Shown here one piece after another: positions 9,492-20,266 of a DNA stretch of 23,240 bases (positions are counted from its first letter, which is position 1; every line of letters starts with the position of its first letter). The position numbers were made by a program, and so were the translations under genes. The stretch spans positions 1 through 23,240 of the forward strand of contig OUQQ01000300.1 of the NCBI GenBank assembly GCA_900404475.1, given 5' to 3'. This DNA comes from Spongospora subterranea. Taxonomy: Eukaryota; Endomyxa; Phytomyxea; Plasmodiophorida; Plasmodiophoridae. A model generated the notes under the pieces. The model had not been told where the DNA came from, did no database searches, and was given only the letters and a program-made list of their open reading frames with translations.

Positions 9492-11270
9492 TTATACGGC
9501 ATTCGCAACTCGAGCGTTTCTTTGTTGAGCTAGATCCTTGGGTTTTTCAGTGACCGCCACGGTTTCTGCCACCGCCGCTCGAGGTCCACCCCAGGTTCGA
9601 ACGCGGAAGGTCATCATACCGTAAATTTGGAACACGGCAGAGAAGATCGGCAAAAACAGGAGGATAAGAGGATATCCAATCACGACCTTGAAACGATTGA
9701 TGTGCAACGCCCAGCTGCTGACGAACATCCAAATCGGGACGAAGATCAGGACGGCAAATCCGATTGTTTGCCATGTCCCATGCCCTAATGCGGCTTCCAT
9801 GAAGAAGACATAGACGAACAGGGGACCGTTTTTCAGCGCCGACAGTCCAATGAGGATGTTGAGACCGGGAAATTGCATCCATAGAATGGGTGATGTTATC
9901 ATGTAGACCTCATTCGTCACCGTTCCTAGATACCATCGCCGCCTTTGCTTCATCAGCGAACGGAAGCTGTCACATCCCTCAGTCTTGCAGCGCGCCGCCG
10001 GACAGAACCCGATCCTGTATTTCTCCTTCCGCTGCTCCATCAGTAGGTGAGTCAGATACCGATCTTCCCCCAGATGGGTCCTGTTGAAGTCGAAATTGTC
10101 CTCGGCCGACAACTGGCCGAAATACACAGCAGAGACTTGCTCAAGGGCCTCGAATCTGACCATGGTCAGAGCTCCAGGAAGACAGGACACCGATCCCAGA
10201 TAATCTTCTGTGTTCCTTTGCAGCATCTGCGACTCGATATATTCCGTATCCTGGATGAGCTTATAGAAGCTATAGGTGTCGGCCGTCTTGCACGTGATCA
10301 ATCCCGTTAGCGCTTCCCGTTTGATTCCGCTATACCGGTTCATATCGTACACGAAATGGGCCATTGCACTCTGCTCCAGTTCGATATCGGAATCGATGAA
10401 CAGGAGCAGCGGTTTGACGGCCAGCGATCTGTAATGCTTCTGCAGGTATCTGAAGGCACACATCTGGGCGTGACGTTTACCACCGTGCTCGAACCGACAT
10501 GGCGTTATGATCAGGTTCTTGTAGTTGATATCGCCAATGAACGGGTAATCCTCCGAATGTGATGATATCCCTAGCTCCTGCTGACCCTCTTCTGTCGACA
10601 ACAGCTTGTAATCTGGGTCGGGATTGCCGCTCGTCAAGCAGTATATAACCGCCTTGTACACCAACGTCAGCTTATCGTCGTCGAACGCCATCACCAAATG
10701 CAGCCGCCTCTTGGGATATTTGCTGGCCACGACCGAGTTGATCGCGATCATCAATGTCTCAATCGGTTCGTTGTAGATTGGCATCACAACCGTGATTGCC
10801 GGGAGCCCTCCTTCTTTCTTATTGGCCGCTCGCTCCCTCAGCAAGGTCGTGACTTCCTTTGAGTTGGGAGATCGTCGCCAAGCATCCGTTGCACATCCGA
10901 TTTTGAACCAGGTCACGGCGATCAACAGAATCGGCTCGAAATACAGAAACTTGACCCAATCGCGATCAAATATGGACCCAATCCATGGTCGTTGCAGGAA
11001 AATGAGCCCACCCCAGTTGACCGTCGACACGAGAATATAATACATAAAGCCGTTGTAGCCAACATACGATAGGAGAAATAATAAGGCCGTTAGACGCGTT
11101 CTGAATGGATGGCTATTGGATTTCTCGCCATCTCTCAACACTTTCGACAGGGTGACCACATAAACCGTAAAATAGGAGATAGCGTGGCCAAATGCGATAA
11201 CCAGGAAAAAGGACACAATCCCATTAGTTATGAGAGATGCATTCGTGCCAAGCCATTGCACGATATCCAT
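9492..11270 (-). CDS. Chitin-synthase-like processive glycosyltransferase (GT2)
   Basis: Membrane GT2 enzyme that probably polymerises a beta-linked amino-sugar chain from a UDP-sugar at the plasma membrane. It is one uninterrupted frame of 592 aa. ATG 11270 is the first after an in-frame stop. Three hydrophobic segments (about residues 13-42, 60-93, 107-125) precede the catalytic domain: MPIYNEP (about 163), FDDD (196), DSD (293), CLPG (363), GEDRYL (401) and QRRRW (442). Four to five membrane segments follow. The linked GEDRYL, CKT, DSF and QRRRW pattern is typical of chitin synthases. At 592 aa it is much shorter than most fungal chitin synthases and lacks myosin and other accessory domains, so a hyaluronan-synthase-like relative is the alternative. 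It has no intron, and its base composition looks GC-richer than its neighbours. Confidence 0.9.
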   Translation of the reverse strand: MDIVQWLGTNASLITNGIVSFFLVIAFGHAISYFTVYVVTLSKVLRDGEKSNSHPFRTRLTALLFLLSYVGYNGFMYYILVSTVNWGGLIFLQRPWIGSIFDRDWVKFLYFEPILLIAVTWFKIGCATDAWRRSPNSKEVTTLLRERAANKKEGGLPAITVVMPIYNEPIETLMIAINSVVASKYPKRRLHLVMAFDDDKLTLVYKAVIYCLTSGNPDPDYKLLSTEEGQQELGISSHSEDYPFIGDINYKNLIITPCRFEHGGKRHAQMCAFRYLQKHYRSLAVKPLLLFIDSDIELEQSAMAHFVYDMNRYSGIKREALTGLITCKTADTYSFYKLIQDTEYIESQMLQRNTEDYLGSVSCLPGALTMVRFEALEQVSAVYFGQLSAEDNFDFNRTHLGEDRYLTHLLMEQRKEKYRIGFCPAARCKTEGCDSFRSLMKQRRRWYLGTVTNEVYMITSPILWMQFPGLNILIGLSALKNGPLFVYVFFMEAALGHGTWQTIGFAVLIFVPIWMFVSSWALHINRFKVVIGYPLILLFLPIFSAVFQIYGMMTFRVRTWGGPRAAVAETVAVTEKPKDLAQQRNARVANAV

Positions 11271-11565
11271 CAACGCAACACTAACTGTCTCTCCAACCAC
11301 CTGTCCCGTATGATGGCGAAATTCAATATGATACGATCGAGACCGAACGGCACTACAAAAAACATGATGACTCAGCAGGCGGGGAATACTTTCTATGGCA
11401 GCCCATGACTCATTCCATCATCACTACATGCTGTTCGTTCATGAAATATCAGGGACCCGTATCGGGGAACAGGGATCTACCAATATTTTTGATCACCAAC
11501 ACATAAACATGAATTGCGCTTTAATAAAGATAATGCTGTCGGGCATGATATAATCGTCAATGGGG
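11271..11565. other. Short intergenic region between two co-directional intronless genes
   Basis: 295 bp that should hold the promoter of the GT2 gene and the 3' UTR of neither coding frame beyond it: the 7TM-RGS gene ends at 11566, so its terminator region also falls here. AT content rises at about 11400-11560. I see no strong motif or repeat. Confidence 0.5.
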
Positions 11566-13020
11566 TCAATTGCCCGGTAGTGATGCAACCGTCGTTATAA
11601 CTCGCCCTTTTGGGTCCATATTAACCGTCCAATGGTTGGACTGTAGGAATGATTGATATTGCAGCGTGCGCCGGAACCTCGAGAACGTATCTTTCATCAG
11701 ATCCAGTACGATCGCGTCAATACAATATAGGAGGCCGATACCCCTTTTAACCACGTCTGGAGGCACGTGATCGCACCCAGCAAAATCGTTGTTGATGAAC
11801 TCTTTGGCAGAATCGGTGATTCTGAACGGTAGATTCAGCGTTAGAACCCCGTCCGGTCTGATGAACAGTTTCCCCAGGTCGTGCAGCTCCTTGACGAACT
11901 CGAGAGCATTGTTGCCTGGATACGTATAGGTTGATGATTTGGACTGTAGGCGGTCAAATGGCGTAATGTGATGCTTTAACTTGAGTGAATCACTTGCCTC
12001 AACCCACATGATGTTCTCAACTGAGAATTCGCTGATACAGAATTGTTTCAGTAATTCGCTTCCCCCACAATCATCACGTAGAACTTCCAGCAACGTCGAC
12101 GATAGAGTCAACGACGTTGTTGACGTCGATGTATGGGGCTGAGATGTGACCGTGTTGGACACACGATGCGATCTGGATACGGCCGCCCCCGCCACCGAGC
12201 GATTGCTGTTCATGAACACGTCTGGGTTATGGGCCACATGAACCGGCAATAGCAGGGACCAGATCAGGTTGAGTCCGACCAATAGCAGTATCTGAGTCAG
12301 ATACAGATAATACGATATGGCGGTTGGGAACACGTGTTCAATGGTCATGAGTATACTCGCCAATATTAACGATATTGATATTCCACGAATCTCACGTCGC
12401 AACCCAAACCGATCATGCATCGAACGAAGATTGGCTGTCAGAGCGGCGAGAACCAGGGCAGAGATGGTGAAGGCGATCGGAGTGACGATATTTGGAGGAC
12501 CAACGCACCGAGACGCAACGGTTGCACCTTTGGGATCGATTGTGTCGAGATTGGCGTATATTGCATCGGCCATGGTGGCAGTTCCGTTGAACACAGCGAT
12601 CAACAGCCACAGGAACAGCTCCACCGTCGGCGATACCAAGATCCGGCGATAACGGAGCAATCCTCTGGGATGGGCGATCGTGGTTCTGGTGTTGGCCGGA
12701 ACCAGCAACATTTCGATGCTGCGCCATGATATGTAAGCGTGCCAGCATTGAACGGCTACCGATGAGATATACGAGTAGAAGAAGATCTGATTAAGAATAT
12801 GCAGGGGACAGATATAAGAACCACCGGAACCGCTCTCCATCAACAGATCGGCGATCGCACCCGAGTTCAGCCACAGCAACATGAGCCCGGTTCGGGTTGA
12901 TATGGAGCGCCATCCTCGCCAGATGATGGGCGGTTCGTGGCGCTTCTGGTAGAGGAAATACACACCGGCGAAACATGCGATGTCAATCCAGAAGGCGATA
13001 GCTGCTAGAGTGCCAGCCAT
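11566..13020 (-). CDS. Seven-transmembrane protein with a C-terminal RGS domain
   Basis: One uninterrupted frame of 484 aa with a true ATG at 13020. Seven hydrophobic segments can be counted (about residues 3-24, 43-60, 73-95, 127-150, 178-198, 213-232, 236-262). After a Ser/Thr-rich linker (about 272-305) comes an RGS fold: LLEVLRDDCGGSELLKQFC, then SEFSVENIMWVEA, a middle with KEFINND, and a last helix with LMKDTFSRF. RGS domains speed GTP hydrolysis by G-alpha subunits. The 7TM-RGS layout is known from plant RGS1 and from fungal GprK-type receptors, so a plasma-membrane sensor that turns off a G-alpha is likely. The ligand is unknown. Like the adjacent GT2 gene it has no intron, in a region where other genes have many. 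Confidence 0.88.
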   Translation of the reverse strand: MAGTLAAIAFWIDIACFAGVYFLYQKRHEPPIIWRGWRSISTRTGLMLLWLNSGAIADLLMESGSGGSYICPLHILNQIFFYSYISSVAVQCWHAYISWRSIEMLLVPANTRTTIAHPRGLLRYRRILVSPTVELFLWLLIAVFNGTATMADAIYANLDTIDPKGATVASRCVGPPNIVTPIAFTISALVLAALTANLRSMHDRFGLRREIRGISISLILASILMTIEHVFPTAISYYLYLTQILLLVGLNLIWSLLLPVHVAHNPDVFMNSNRSVAGAAVSRSHRVSNTVTSQPHTSTSTTSLTLSSTLLEVLRDDCGGSELLKQFCISEFSVENIMWVEASDSLKLKHHITPFDRLQSKSSTYTYPGNNALEFVKELHDLGKLFIRPDGVLTLNLPFRITDSAKEFINNDFAGCDHVPPDVVKRGIGLLYCIDAIVLDLMKDTFSRFRRTLQYQSFLQSNHWTVNMDPKGRVITTVASLPGN

Positions 13021-13470
13021 ATTTATGGATTGAGTATATGGTCAATAAGATATTCATGTACAGGTCATCATTCATCGCTATCACGTGATCAACAACAACA
13101 TATCTTTTACTCTGAAAATCATATGCCAATGAAAATTCAAATTCTACCCTGGTTTATAAGTAGTTTAACAAATCCAAACCAGATCCCGTTCCCGTTCTGG
13201 AGTAAATCCGGAAAACTGTTGAATAAATAACGACCTCAGACAGTTGTTGAATAATTGAACAATGAGCGATAATTGTCAACAGGTCAGGCTTCTCAACACC
13301 ATTTACAGCATGACCACAGTTTATGATCCGGTTGGCGCCATGGCCAATAAGCCACTTTGAATGACGATATCAGTCGCGGAGTTCGGACTAGGACACGGAG
13401 TCCGCGAGAGTAATCGAGTCAAAGTCCGAGGAGACACAACACACCCTGGAATCCGCTCATTTTTGGAGTG
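13021..13470. promoter_or_regulatory. Divergent promoter region, 7TM-RGS / Cbf5
   Basis: 450 bp between two divergent start codons. Visible elements are CCAAT at about 13344-13348 on the plus strand (about 125 bp before the Cbf5 ATG), a TATA-like TTTATAAG near 13152, and a GC-rich inverted repeat at 13384-13404 (listed separately). Assignment of any element to one gene is inference. Confidence 0.45.
13384..13404. repeat. Inverted repeat CGGACT-N9-AGTCCG
   Basis: CGGACT (13384-13389) and AGTCCG (13399-13404) form perfect 6-bp arms around a 9-nt spacer, and a further AGTCCG lies at about 13423-13428. It lies 67-87 bp before the Cbf5 ATG. It could be a dimeric regulator site (the CGG...CCG layout resembles Zn2Cys6 factor sites) or a 5' UTR hairpin. 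Confidence 0.55.
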
Positions 13471-15164
13471 ATGTCGTCTGGGAAATCGGGAAAGGCGGAG
13501 CCGTGTTTCGACGAGTTCAGCATCAAGCCTGAGTCTGATGTCTCTACAGTCGATACCTCTAAATGGCCCCTGTTGCTGAAGAATTACGACTCATTGAATA
13601 TCAGAACCGGGCACTATACTCCCATTCCTCAAGGATGGACCCCACTCAAACGCCCAATCGATGAGTATAAACGCTATGGGATCATCAATCTCGACAAGCC
13701 CTCCAACCCATCATCCCACGAGGTCGTTGCCTGGATCCGTCGTATGTTGAAGGTCGATAAGACTGGTCATTCCGGCACCCTGGATCCTAAGGTAAATGGG
13801 CTCACGTCCCGGTCGTTATCTCGATCTAACAGAGCTGGAATTAGGTGACGGGCAATCTGATTGTTTGTGTCGATCGTGCTACTCGTCTGGTTAAATCGCA
13901 GCAGTCCGCTGGAAAGGAATACGTCTGTGTCATCAGGCTCCATGGACCTCTTGAAGATGGCGAAGCTAAGCTTGCTAAGGCTCTTGAGACATTGACCGGA
14001 GCCCTTTTCCAACGTCCTCCTTTGATTTCCGCAGTCAAGCGCCAGCTTCGTGTTCGTACTATTTACGAGAGCAAGTTGATTGAATTTGATCAGGAGCGAA
14101 GCCTTGGTGTGTTTTGGGTCAGCTGCCAGGCTGGAACTTATATTCGTACTCTGTGCGTGCATTTGGGCCTATTGCTTGGAGTCGGCGGGCACATGCAGGA
14201 GCTTCGTCGTGTTCGTTCCGGTGCGATTGGTGAACATGATAATATGGTGACGATGCATGATGTGCTTGATGCCCAATGGGTTTACGACAATACCGGGGAT
14301 GAATCTTACTTACGTCGTGTGATCGCGCCATTGGAAAGCTTACTTGTCAATTACAAGGTATTATCCAACTTGTTGCGACATTATTCCTATTGATTGAATG
14401 CTGGTTTTAGCGCATTGTTGTCAAAGACAGTGCGGTTAATGCCATTTGCTATGGTGCCAAGATGATGATTCCTGGGTTGTTGAGATTCGCCAACGACATC
14501 GAGGTTGGTGATGAATGCGTACTGATATCGACTAAGGGAGAAGCTATTGCTCTGGCGTATGCTCAAATGACAACGGCTCAAATGGTTCGCTTGGTTCCAT
14601 TGCCTGTTTGACAATTCGTTCGCTAATATCAGAGTTCAGGCAACATGCGATCATGGTGTTGTGGCCAAGATCAAGCGGGTGGTTATGGAGCGCGACACGT
14701 ATCCCCGACGATGGGGCCTTGGCCCGGTTGCACTACAAAAGAAGAGCATGATCAAGAATGGGACGCTCGATAAGTATGGTCAACCAAATGAACAAACCCC
14801 CAACGAGTGGAAGGACGGTTATAAGGTTTTTAGTTCAGTTTTTTGTCGCCTACTGGGTTTTTGACTCTTTATGCAGCCCGTGGTTCAAATTGTAAATCCT
14901 ATCAAAGCGGTGAACCAAGAGCCAGAAGCCGCAACAACTAGACCAGAAGTCGCCAACGCGTCTGAGGATGCTGATGAAGTGTCAAAGAAAACCAAAAAAG
15001 AGAAGAAGAAATCGGAGAAGAAGAAATCCTCCAAAACTGACGACGCTGAGGAATCGACCAGCAAACCCAAAAAGGAGAAGAAATCCTCTTCAAGCAAGAA
15101 AAGGAGCGCAACGTCAGACGAAGAGAAACCAAAGAAGAAACAGAAAAAATCCTCTTCTGCCTGA
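13471..15164 (+). CDS. CBF5: Cbf5/dyskerin, H/ACA snoRNP pseudouridine synthase
   Basis: Catalytic subunit of H/ACA snoRNPs, which converts uridine to pseudouridine in rRNA and snRNA in the nucleolus. Five exons (13471-13791, 13845-14357, 14411-14584, 14640-14825, 14877-15164; introns 51-55 nt) give 493 aa. It holds the DKCLD segment ([16 protein letters not shown]), the TruB core with [12 protein letters not shown] (catalytic Asp, split by intron 1), [14 protein letters not shown] and [15 protein letters not shown], then a PUA domain (from [17 protein letters not shown]) and the [14 protein letters not shown] signature. The last exon encodes the usual Lys/Glu/Ser-rich nucleolar tail. The third acceptor has two candidates 7 nt apart (AG at 14632 and 14639); only the second keeps frame. 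Confidence 0.97.
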
Positions 15165-15227
15165 TAAATTACTGTTCCGTTTCATTATATATATTATTAG
15201 TGTGGCTGCAGTAGTTTTCTTTGTAAA

Positions 15228-16218
15228 TCAATGTTTAATGCGTTGCAGGGCATCGTAATGACCAGGGCGATAAAGAAGGAATGCTACAGGTTCGTGGGTG
15301 TCGTCTGGAAAATTGATACGTGATATTGGACCGGGATTATTATCCAGATATTCGATTTGTATCGGGATGTCCAGGCAGGCTGTCAGTGCCATGCACTGTA
15401 CATGATCGGCTTCCTGCCAACACGTTATATTCAGGGCAATCAACCGTAGAATCATTACCTTTCCCATTGGTTCTACGTCACTGCGAACAAATTGCAGCAT
15501 ATTGGAGCAATCTTGAAGATAGGGCATGAACTTCTCTGCATTGGTTTGCAAATACCATGAAGTAAGAAACCTTGCATACATCACAAGATAATCGGAGGAA
15601 GATGCATCAGTGAAAATTGTTTCAACTGTTTTGATATCCATCTTTTCTGTTTGTAGCCTCTGAATACCGGATTTACTTTCAATGCGCATAGCAATCAAAC
15701 TCGCACATACCACGAGTTGATTGCGAAATTCTTCCCAGAAATCTTCGATTCCAAATTCAGGAAACCCACTTTTGACCAGCTCATCTTTTGACCCCTCAAT
15801 TTTCAGATATAACGCAGCTAACTCTGCCTGCAACGATGGGTCTTCTGAGAATCGTACGAAAACTGCCAGTAGAAACGATCGATAGAAACAATTCCCATCG
15901 CCTCGAACACTGCGGAAACCTAAGTAACTTCGCTTAAGCTCCTAAACCATCACCATAAAATCATGAAGAGCTCAAGGCATCATGTCAAGCATAATACTTC
16001 AATTTTTTTGATGATGTTCGCTCTGTTCTCTTTTTTTGTGAGAAAATCAATTGGCAACAGAGGATCAATCAAAGCAGACTGGGCCACAATCTCGGAGCGA
16101 ATTATTTCATCCTAAACGGTCAATATACTGAATTTCAGTGATGCGACTATGCCTAGAAGGTAACCTGTTCGATTATTTCCTCATCTGTCGGGAAACGGTC
16201 GCCATTGGTGCCAATCAT
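15228..16218 (-). CDS. Otubain-type deubiquitinase (OTU cysteine protease)
   Basis: Peptidase family C65 enzyme that cleaves ubiquitin chains. Three exons (16218-16165, 16111-15998, 15941-15228; introns 53 and 56 nt) give 293 aa, close to animal OTUB1. The helical N-terminus DEEIIEQDEIIRSEIVAQ matches the otubain start. The catalytic Asp and Cys lie in VRGDGNCFYRSF and the His in LLYRPGHYD; CLDIPIQIEYLD is also typical. All three triad residues are present, so it should be active. The chosen ATG at 16218 gives a family-like N-terminus. The same frame is open back to an ATG at 16443, which would add 75 residues including a hydrophobic piece; that longer form is possible. It converges with CBF5, with 63 bp between the stops. 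Confidence 0.93.
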
Positions 16219-17025
16219 TGTTTGCGGCAATTTCAATTTCGGTTGGCACCAAGAAAAAAACTTCGCCACCGCTTCAGAATTACGATATCGGTTCAGATAC
16301 GGCTCAAAGGATAAACAATATGATTCGGGAAAGAGTCTATAAAATATGATCGATAATATAAGAGAGGTATCGTATTGTGTATAGAGCCAGAAAGTCTCTG
16401 AGTCTGAAAAGGGGGTTGGACTGACTTGGGAGACTTGAGACATTAGACGTGATCCGTCAGCCGCACGCACACAATCAACCCACGTACAGTACATTAATGG
16501 GCACGGGGGGGAGCCCGGTTGATGTCCAGCTCGCCACACTAAGACCACCATCAACCCAATCACCTACCCAAGGCAGCATCGCTCCAGGGACGCACAGACG
16601 ATTTCGGCATCGATCTCGATTATTGCTGGAATTCGAGGACGTGCCTTATTGCTATACAACCAGATTTGTGGTGCAGCAGAGCATTAAGTAATTTTAACCG
16701 AAACTATGGAGTAACCTGGGGCAGGTCAAACCATCAAATAAAGTGACAACGAATAAACAAATCTGTCGATTACATAGATTACATAACCAAAAATTATTTT
16801 CACTGTTAAAGCGCTAAGATGGACAATAGAAAGGTATACCAAAACAGGCAGTATTGTGTATTGTCGCGTTGGTAAAGCTGGTCTCGTCTGTTTTGATGTC
16901 AGACAGGTTTATTGTAGTCCACGGGGTCAATTCCATCTCGCTCTACACACGGTCATCTTAGAGGTTCAGCGCGGTTTTACATCGCTCTCCTGTCTTATTG
17001 GATTATCGACAGCATTAGGGGCCGG
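16219..17025. other. Divergent intergenic region, otubain / NUP93
   Basis: About 800 bp. The left 225 bp (to 16443) is open in the otubain frame and may be 5' coding or leader. The rest (16444-17025) has no convincing gene. ATTGG (inverted CCAAT) occurs about 30 bp before the NUP93 start. No tandem repeat or RNA gene is evident. Confidence 0.45.
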
Positions 17026-20000
17026 ATGGCGGCCATGGATTATCAGCAACTATTGCTCGAGGTTGGTGACACGAATCGCTGGACATGGCTATCTATAGTT
17101 ATAACAATTGCCCACAGAATGAATCCTTGCTAGCTGAGCTACCGACCACTCTACAACAGCGAGCAGGAAGTCAGCTCCTACGAAATCTGCCTCAATTACA
17201 AGCTGAATCGTCAAGGTTCGCTAGTCGCCAGACTCGACAGCCAGCGATTTCCGGCATGGGACTTGCCGTAGCTGGGGCAGATCGATTCGATTTGAGTAAA
17301 GAACGTCGTGCACTTGATAAAATCGATTTAAGTGCAGCATATGAGGATTTTGAGCCAACAGTGGACTACAATCTTGAGAAATACCTTGATTATCAGCAAT
17401 CCCTATTGGTAAATACCCTCATCGAAGAGAATAATTCCAAGGTTTGTCTGTGGTCATCAACCATTGTGGCAGTTTGTCTAACTCTTGCCAGATTGCTAAA
17501 ACGTTTCGCGACAACTATAATGCTAGAATATTTCAAAACTGGCAAGTACAAAAAAATCGGCTGTTAAGGAATTTGACTGTCGACTTTGTGGATACTAAAC
17601 CCGTACAGCAACTGATAGCTACTTCAATATCGTCTGGTATGGTCCCATCTCTGGAGCGTGTCTGTTCGCTAAGAATGTCGATTCAGCAACCCCTGGGGTT
17701 CCTCTTGTGGTCCCGTCTCCAGTTTCAAAGGAAGTCAAGTACAGTCAAGCTCTAACTGATGCATTCCATCGACGCGGTTGCTGTGCAGAACTCTTTGCAA
17801 AAGCGGCAAATGACTTCAATGAGCAAACGTGCAACAAGGATACCTCGATTATCGAACTTTGGAAGCTTACTGAAGAGTTGGGTTAAAAAAAATATGGTTC
17901 ATGGCCATTGTGAACAAATTGTTTTTAGGTTTGCGTTTGCGAGTCTTCAGCATCGTATTGTTCCAGTGCCATACCCCGACCTTCTGAAGGCGTCCGTACA
18001 TTTCTTAGAATCTCAGTTTCGAGACTGGATTGTTACCAATCTTGGAAAGTCTCGGATTGGTGGAACTCCAGGGATATCCAATCATATTCGAGCATTTGTC
18101 AAGGAAATTCTGTTCAAATCCAGGTTCCCTAAGTTTTGTACGTCATTTTTTTGTGTATGAACCTTTCTCTAACCGTAAGAATCACACAGTGAAACTTGAT
18201 CTGGTCGACGACGTTCCGCTATGGCCGCAACTTTTCTATTGCTTAAGGTGTGGGGCCATCGAAGAAGCAGTTCTTTTGGCGCTAACGGTTCGAATTTTTG
18301 TTGCGCTATCATTTCCACGTTTTCATTTCGGTTTAGGCAAATCGCATGTTTCCGGACAATGCGCAAATAGCCTTAATTAGCTCATGCATTGGCGTTGATA
18401 TATTGTCACCTGAGCAGCTAGAAGCTCTCTCTTCCGACTATAACACTTTCGTTCGAGATGGTTCTGATCCGTTTGTAGTCGCAGTATACAATGTTGTGTC
18501 TCGTGGGGCATTTGAGACTTACGATACTATGAAGTATCGCCAAGTTCAGGAATATCGCAATTTAGTACTTCTCTCGGCATCGTTGTTGTTTTGTTATGCA
18601 CTGACCGCCGTTACAGTTTCACAGATATATTACTCCATCGCATACGGATTACATTTGGTTTCTGGTAAATATCTATTTGCATCTATTTTGCTAACATGGA
18701 ATACTCAATCGCTTTAGATGGGATCCCTCAGACATGGAGATTTCCATAGCAATTTATCACAGTTCCAATTGAGCATCCGGACATTCGAGCAGCATTTCTC
18801 CAGAAACCAATCGGATCCTTTGCTGTACTTTTTGGTATGCGTTTTATTCTCTGTTGATTTCAGCATCTAACCTCCCGTTTAGGTTCTCCTGTTGAGTTTG
18901 CAATTTCCGCTGGCAGTTACGTATCTACTGTCAACTGCGAAATTTAGAGTGGATGCCGTTCACTTCTCTATAGCATTGGATGAACTAGGGCTTCTTTTGC
19001 CACGCGATACAAAAGGTTAGTCTGTCCATTATATATATGCCACTATCGCCTACTCTGATTCTTTATACAGAGGCTGAGTCGCAGATAATATCGGCAAACA
19101 TTGAAGATATAATTGGCGACTATATTATGGATAGTTCCGAATTGACTTTGTCTCTTGAATCATCAATCTACTACTTAGCGATAATTGCTGAAAGACATCC
19201 GGACAGTTTCGATAGACTGTTTGTCAAGCTATTGGTCGGTAGTGCGGCTCCTTTAGATCAGATCGAACGTGTCAATCGCCTTGTCAACAAGGCACGATTC
19301 GCCGAGACTGCAACTTTTGCTATGATTGAATGGTTTCATGTTTAGGAATCAGGTTTGGCGCGGGAAGTAATCCCAAATGACCGTATCGATGGTCTATGCT
19401 TGTCTGCCGCCCAAATTGCCCAAAACGATGAATCATACCTTGTTGCCAATCAACTTTATTCAATCGCGGAACCTCAGGTTTGAATGTCGTCGTATGTGTC
19501 CACCCTCGGTTTCAGGGTGTAATAAGTTCTTGGCAGCCGCAGGAGCAGTATGCCCGGACCCTAATGCGTTTGATTGATCGTCATTTACTGGACATGTCGT
19601 CTAAAATTCGGCGCATTGCACTAGAACGTGCACGCCCAGTTCTTAGCAATACAGAGGTCAATCCCAGGTATGGTTTTTGCATTGCCGATGCAGTTCGCGT
19701 TTGAAAAGAGTGAATCGTTAGAGTTCGGGATGCCTTAAGTATTCTCGTTCAGCTCGCGATGTTTTTCAATGCCAATCATGCAGTCAGATTTGATGAGGCA
19801 TTAGAGGTAAACATGGAACAAATCAGAAAAAAAATGGATCCTCGCTTAATCATCAACAGTTAGCAACGTTTAATACGCAGACTCGTACTGGATTCGTTCC
19901 ATTGCATGCCCAGGATACTTCTGGATGTTTGTCTCAGTTTGATTATGCCAACTCTGTAACCTTCGGTGTTCTCGGGAGGATATTCCCAGATTTAGCGACA

Positions 20001-20266
20001 ATGGTCATGAAAATAATTTTCAACAAGTACGAAATGATCAAAGAAAGAGAGCGTGATTCAAATCAACATCAAGCTGTTGCTTCGGTTCGTTCAACAACGG
20101 TAAACATCATAGTAACTTGCTTATTCAGAATGTCACTCAGGCCGTCCGCGACCTATATCACCAAGCTCAAGCTCTGCATTCGTTCTATTTGAAATTAGAA
20201 TCCCAAAGTCTTGTCAGTGCGTATTCAGAATCATTCAGAAAACTGTATCACAAAATCAGCCAGTAA
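17026..20266 (+). CDS. NIC96: Nucleoporin NUP93/Nic96, inner-ring scaffold
   Basis: Alpha-solenoid scaffold of the nuclear pore inner ring. Sixteen exons: 17026-17061, 17118-17441, 17492-17636, 17687-17876, 17929-18137, 18190-18287, 18337-18564, 18617-18664, 18718-18834, 18883-19015, 19071-19282, 19346-19477, 19537-19667, 19722-19806, 19860-20075, 20129-20266, giving about 813 aa (810 from the ATG at 17035). Support: LLLE then ELPTTLQQR (N-terminal helix), GGTPGISNHIRAFV, PLWPQLFYCLRCGAIEEA, DPFVVAVYNVVSRG, TDYIWFLMGSLRHGDF, DPLLYFLVLLLSLQFPLAVTYL, AAQIAQNDESYLVANQLYSI. Nearly all introns are 48-56 nt. Weakest joins: the donor at 19283, the acceptor at 19536 (alternative 19515) and the donor of the last intron (20076, alternative 20085). 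Everything else rests on phase plus similarity to vertebrate NUP93. Confidence 0.92.

Noticed and set aside
12317..12748. Overlapping 104-111-codon frames on both strands within the 7TM-RGS gene
   Set aside because: Shadows of a GC-rich coding frame; no motif of their own, while the minus-strand 484-aa frame has clear membrane helices and an RGS domain.
16855..16935. tRNA-like A and B box pattern (GTTGGTAAAGCTGG ... GGTCAATTCC)
   Set aside because: No acceptor stem pairing or cloverleaf can be drawn around it, and the boxes match poorly.
19283..19345. In-frame TAG in NUP93 suggesting a pseudogene
   Set aside because: The stop sits at the end of a probable 63-nt intron, and conserved NUP93 sequence resumes in frame directly after it.
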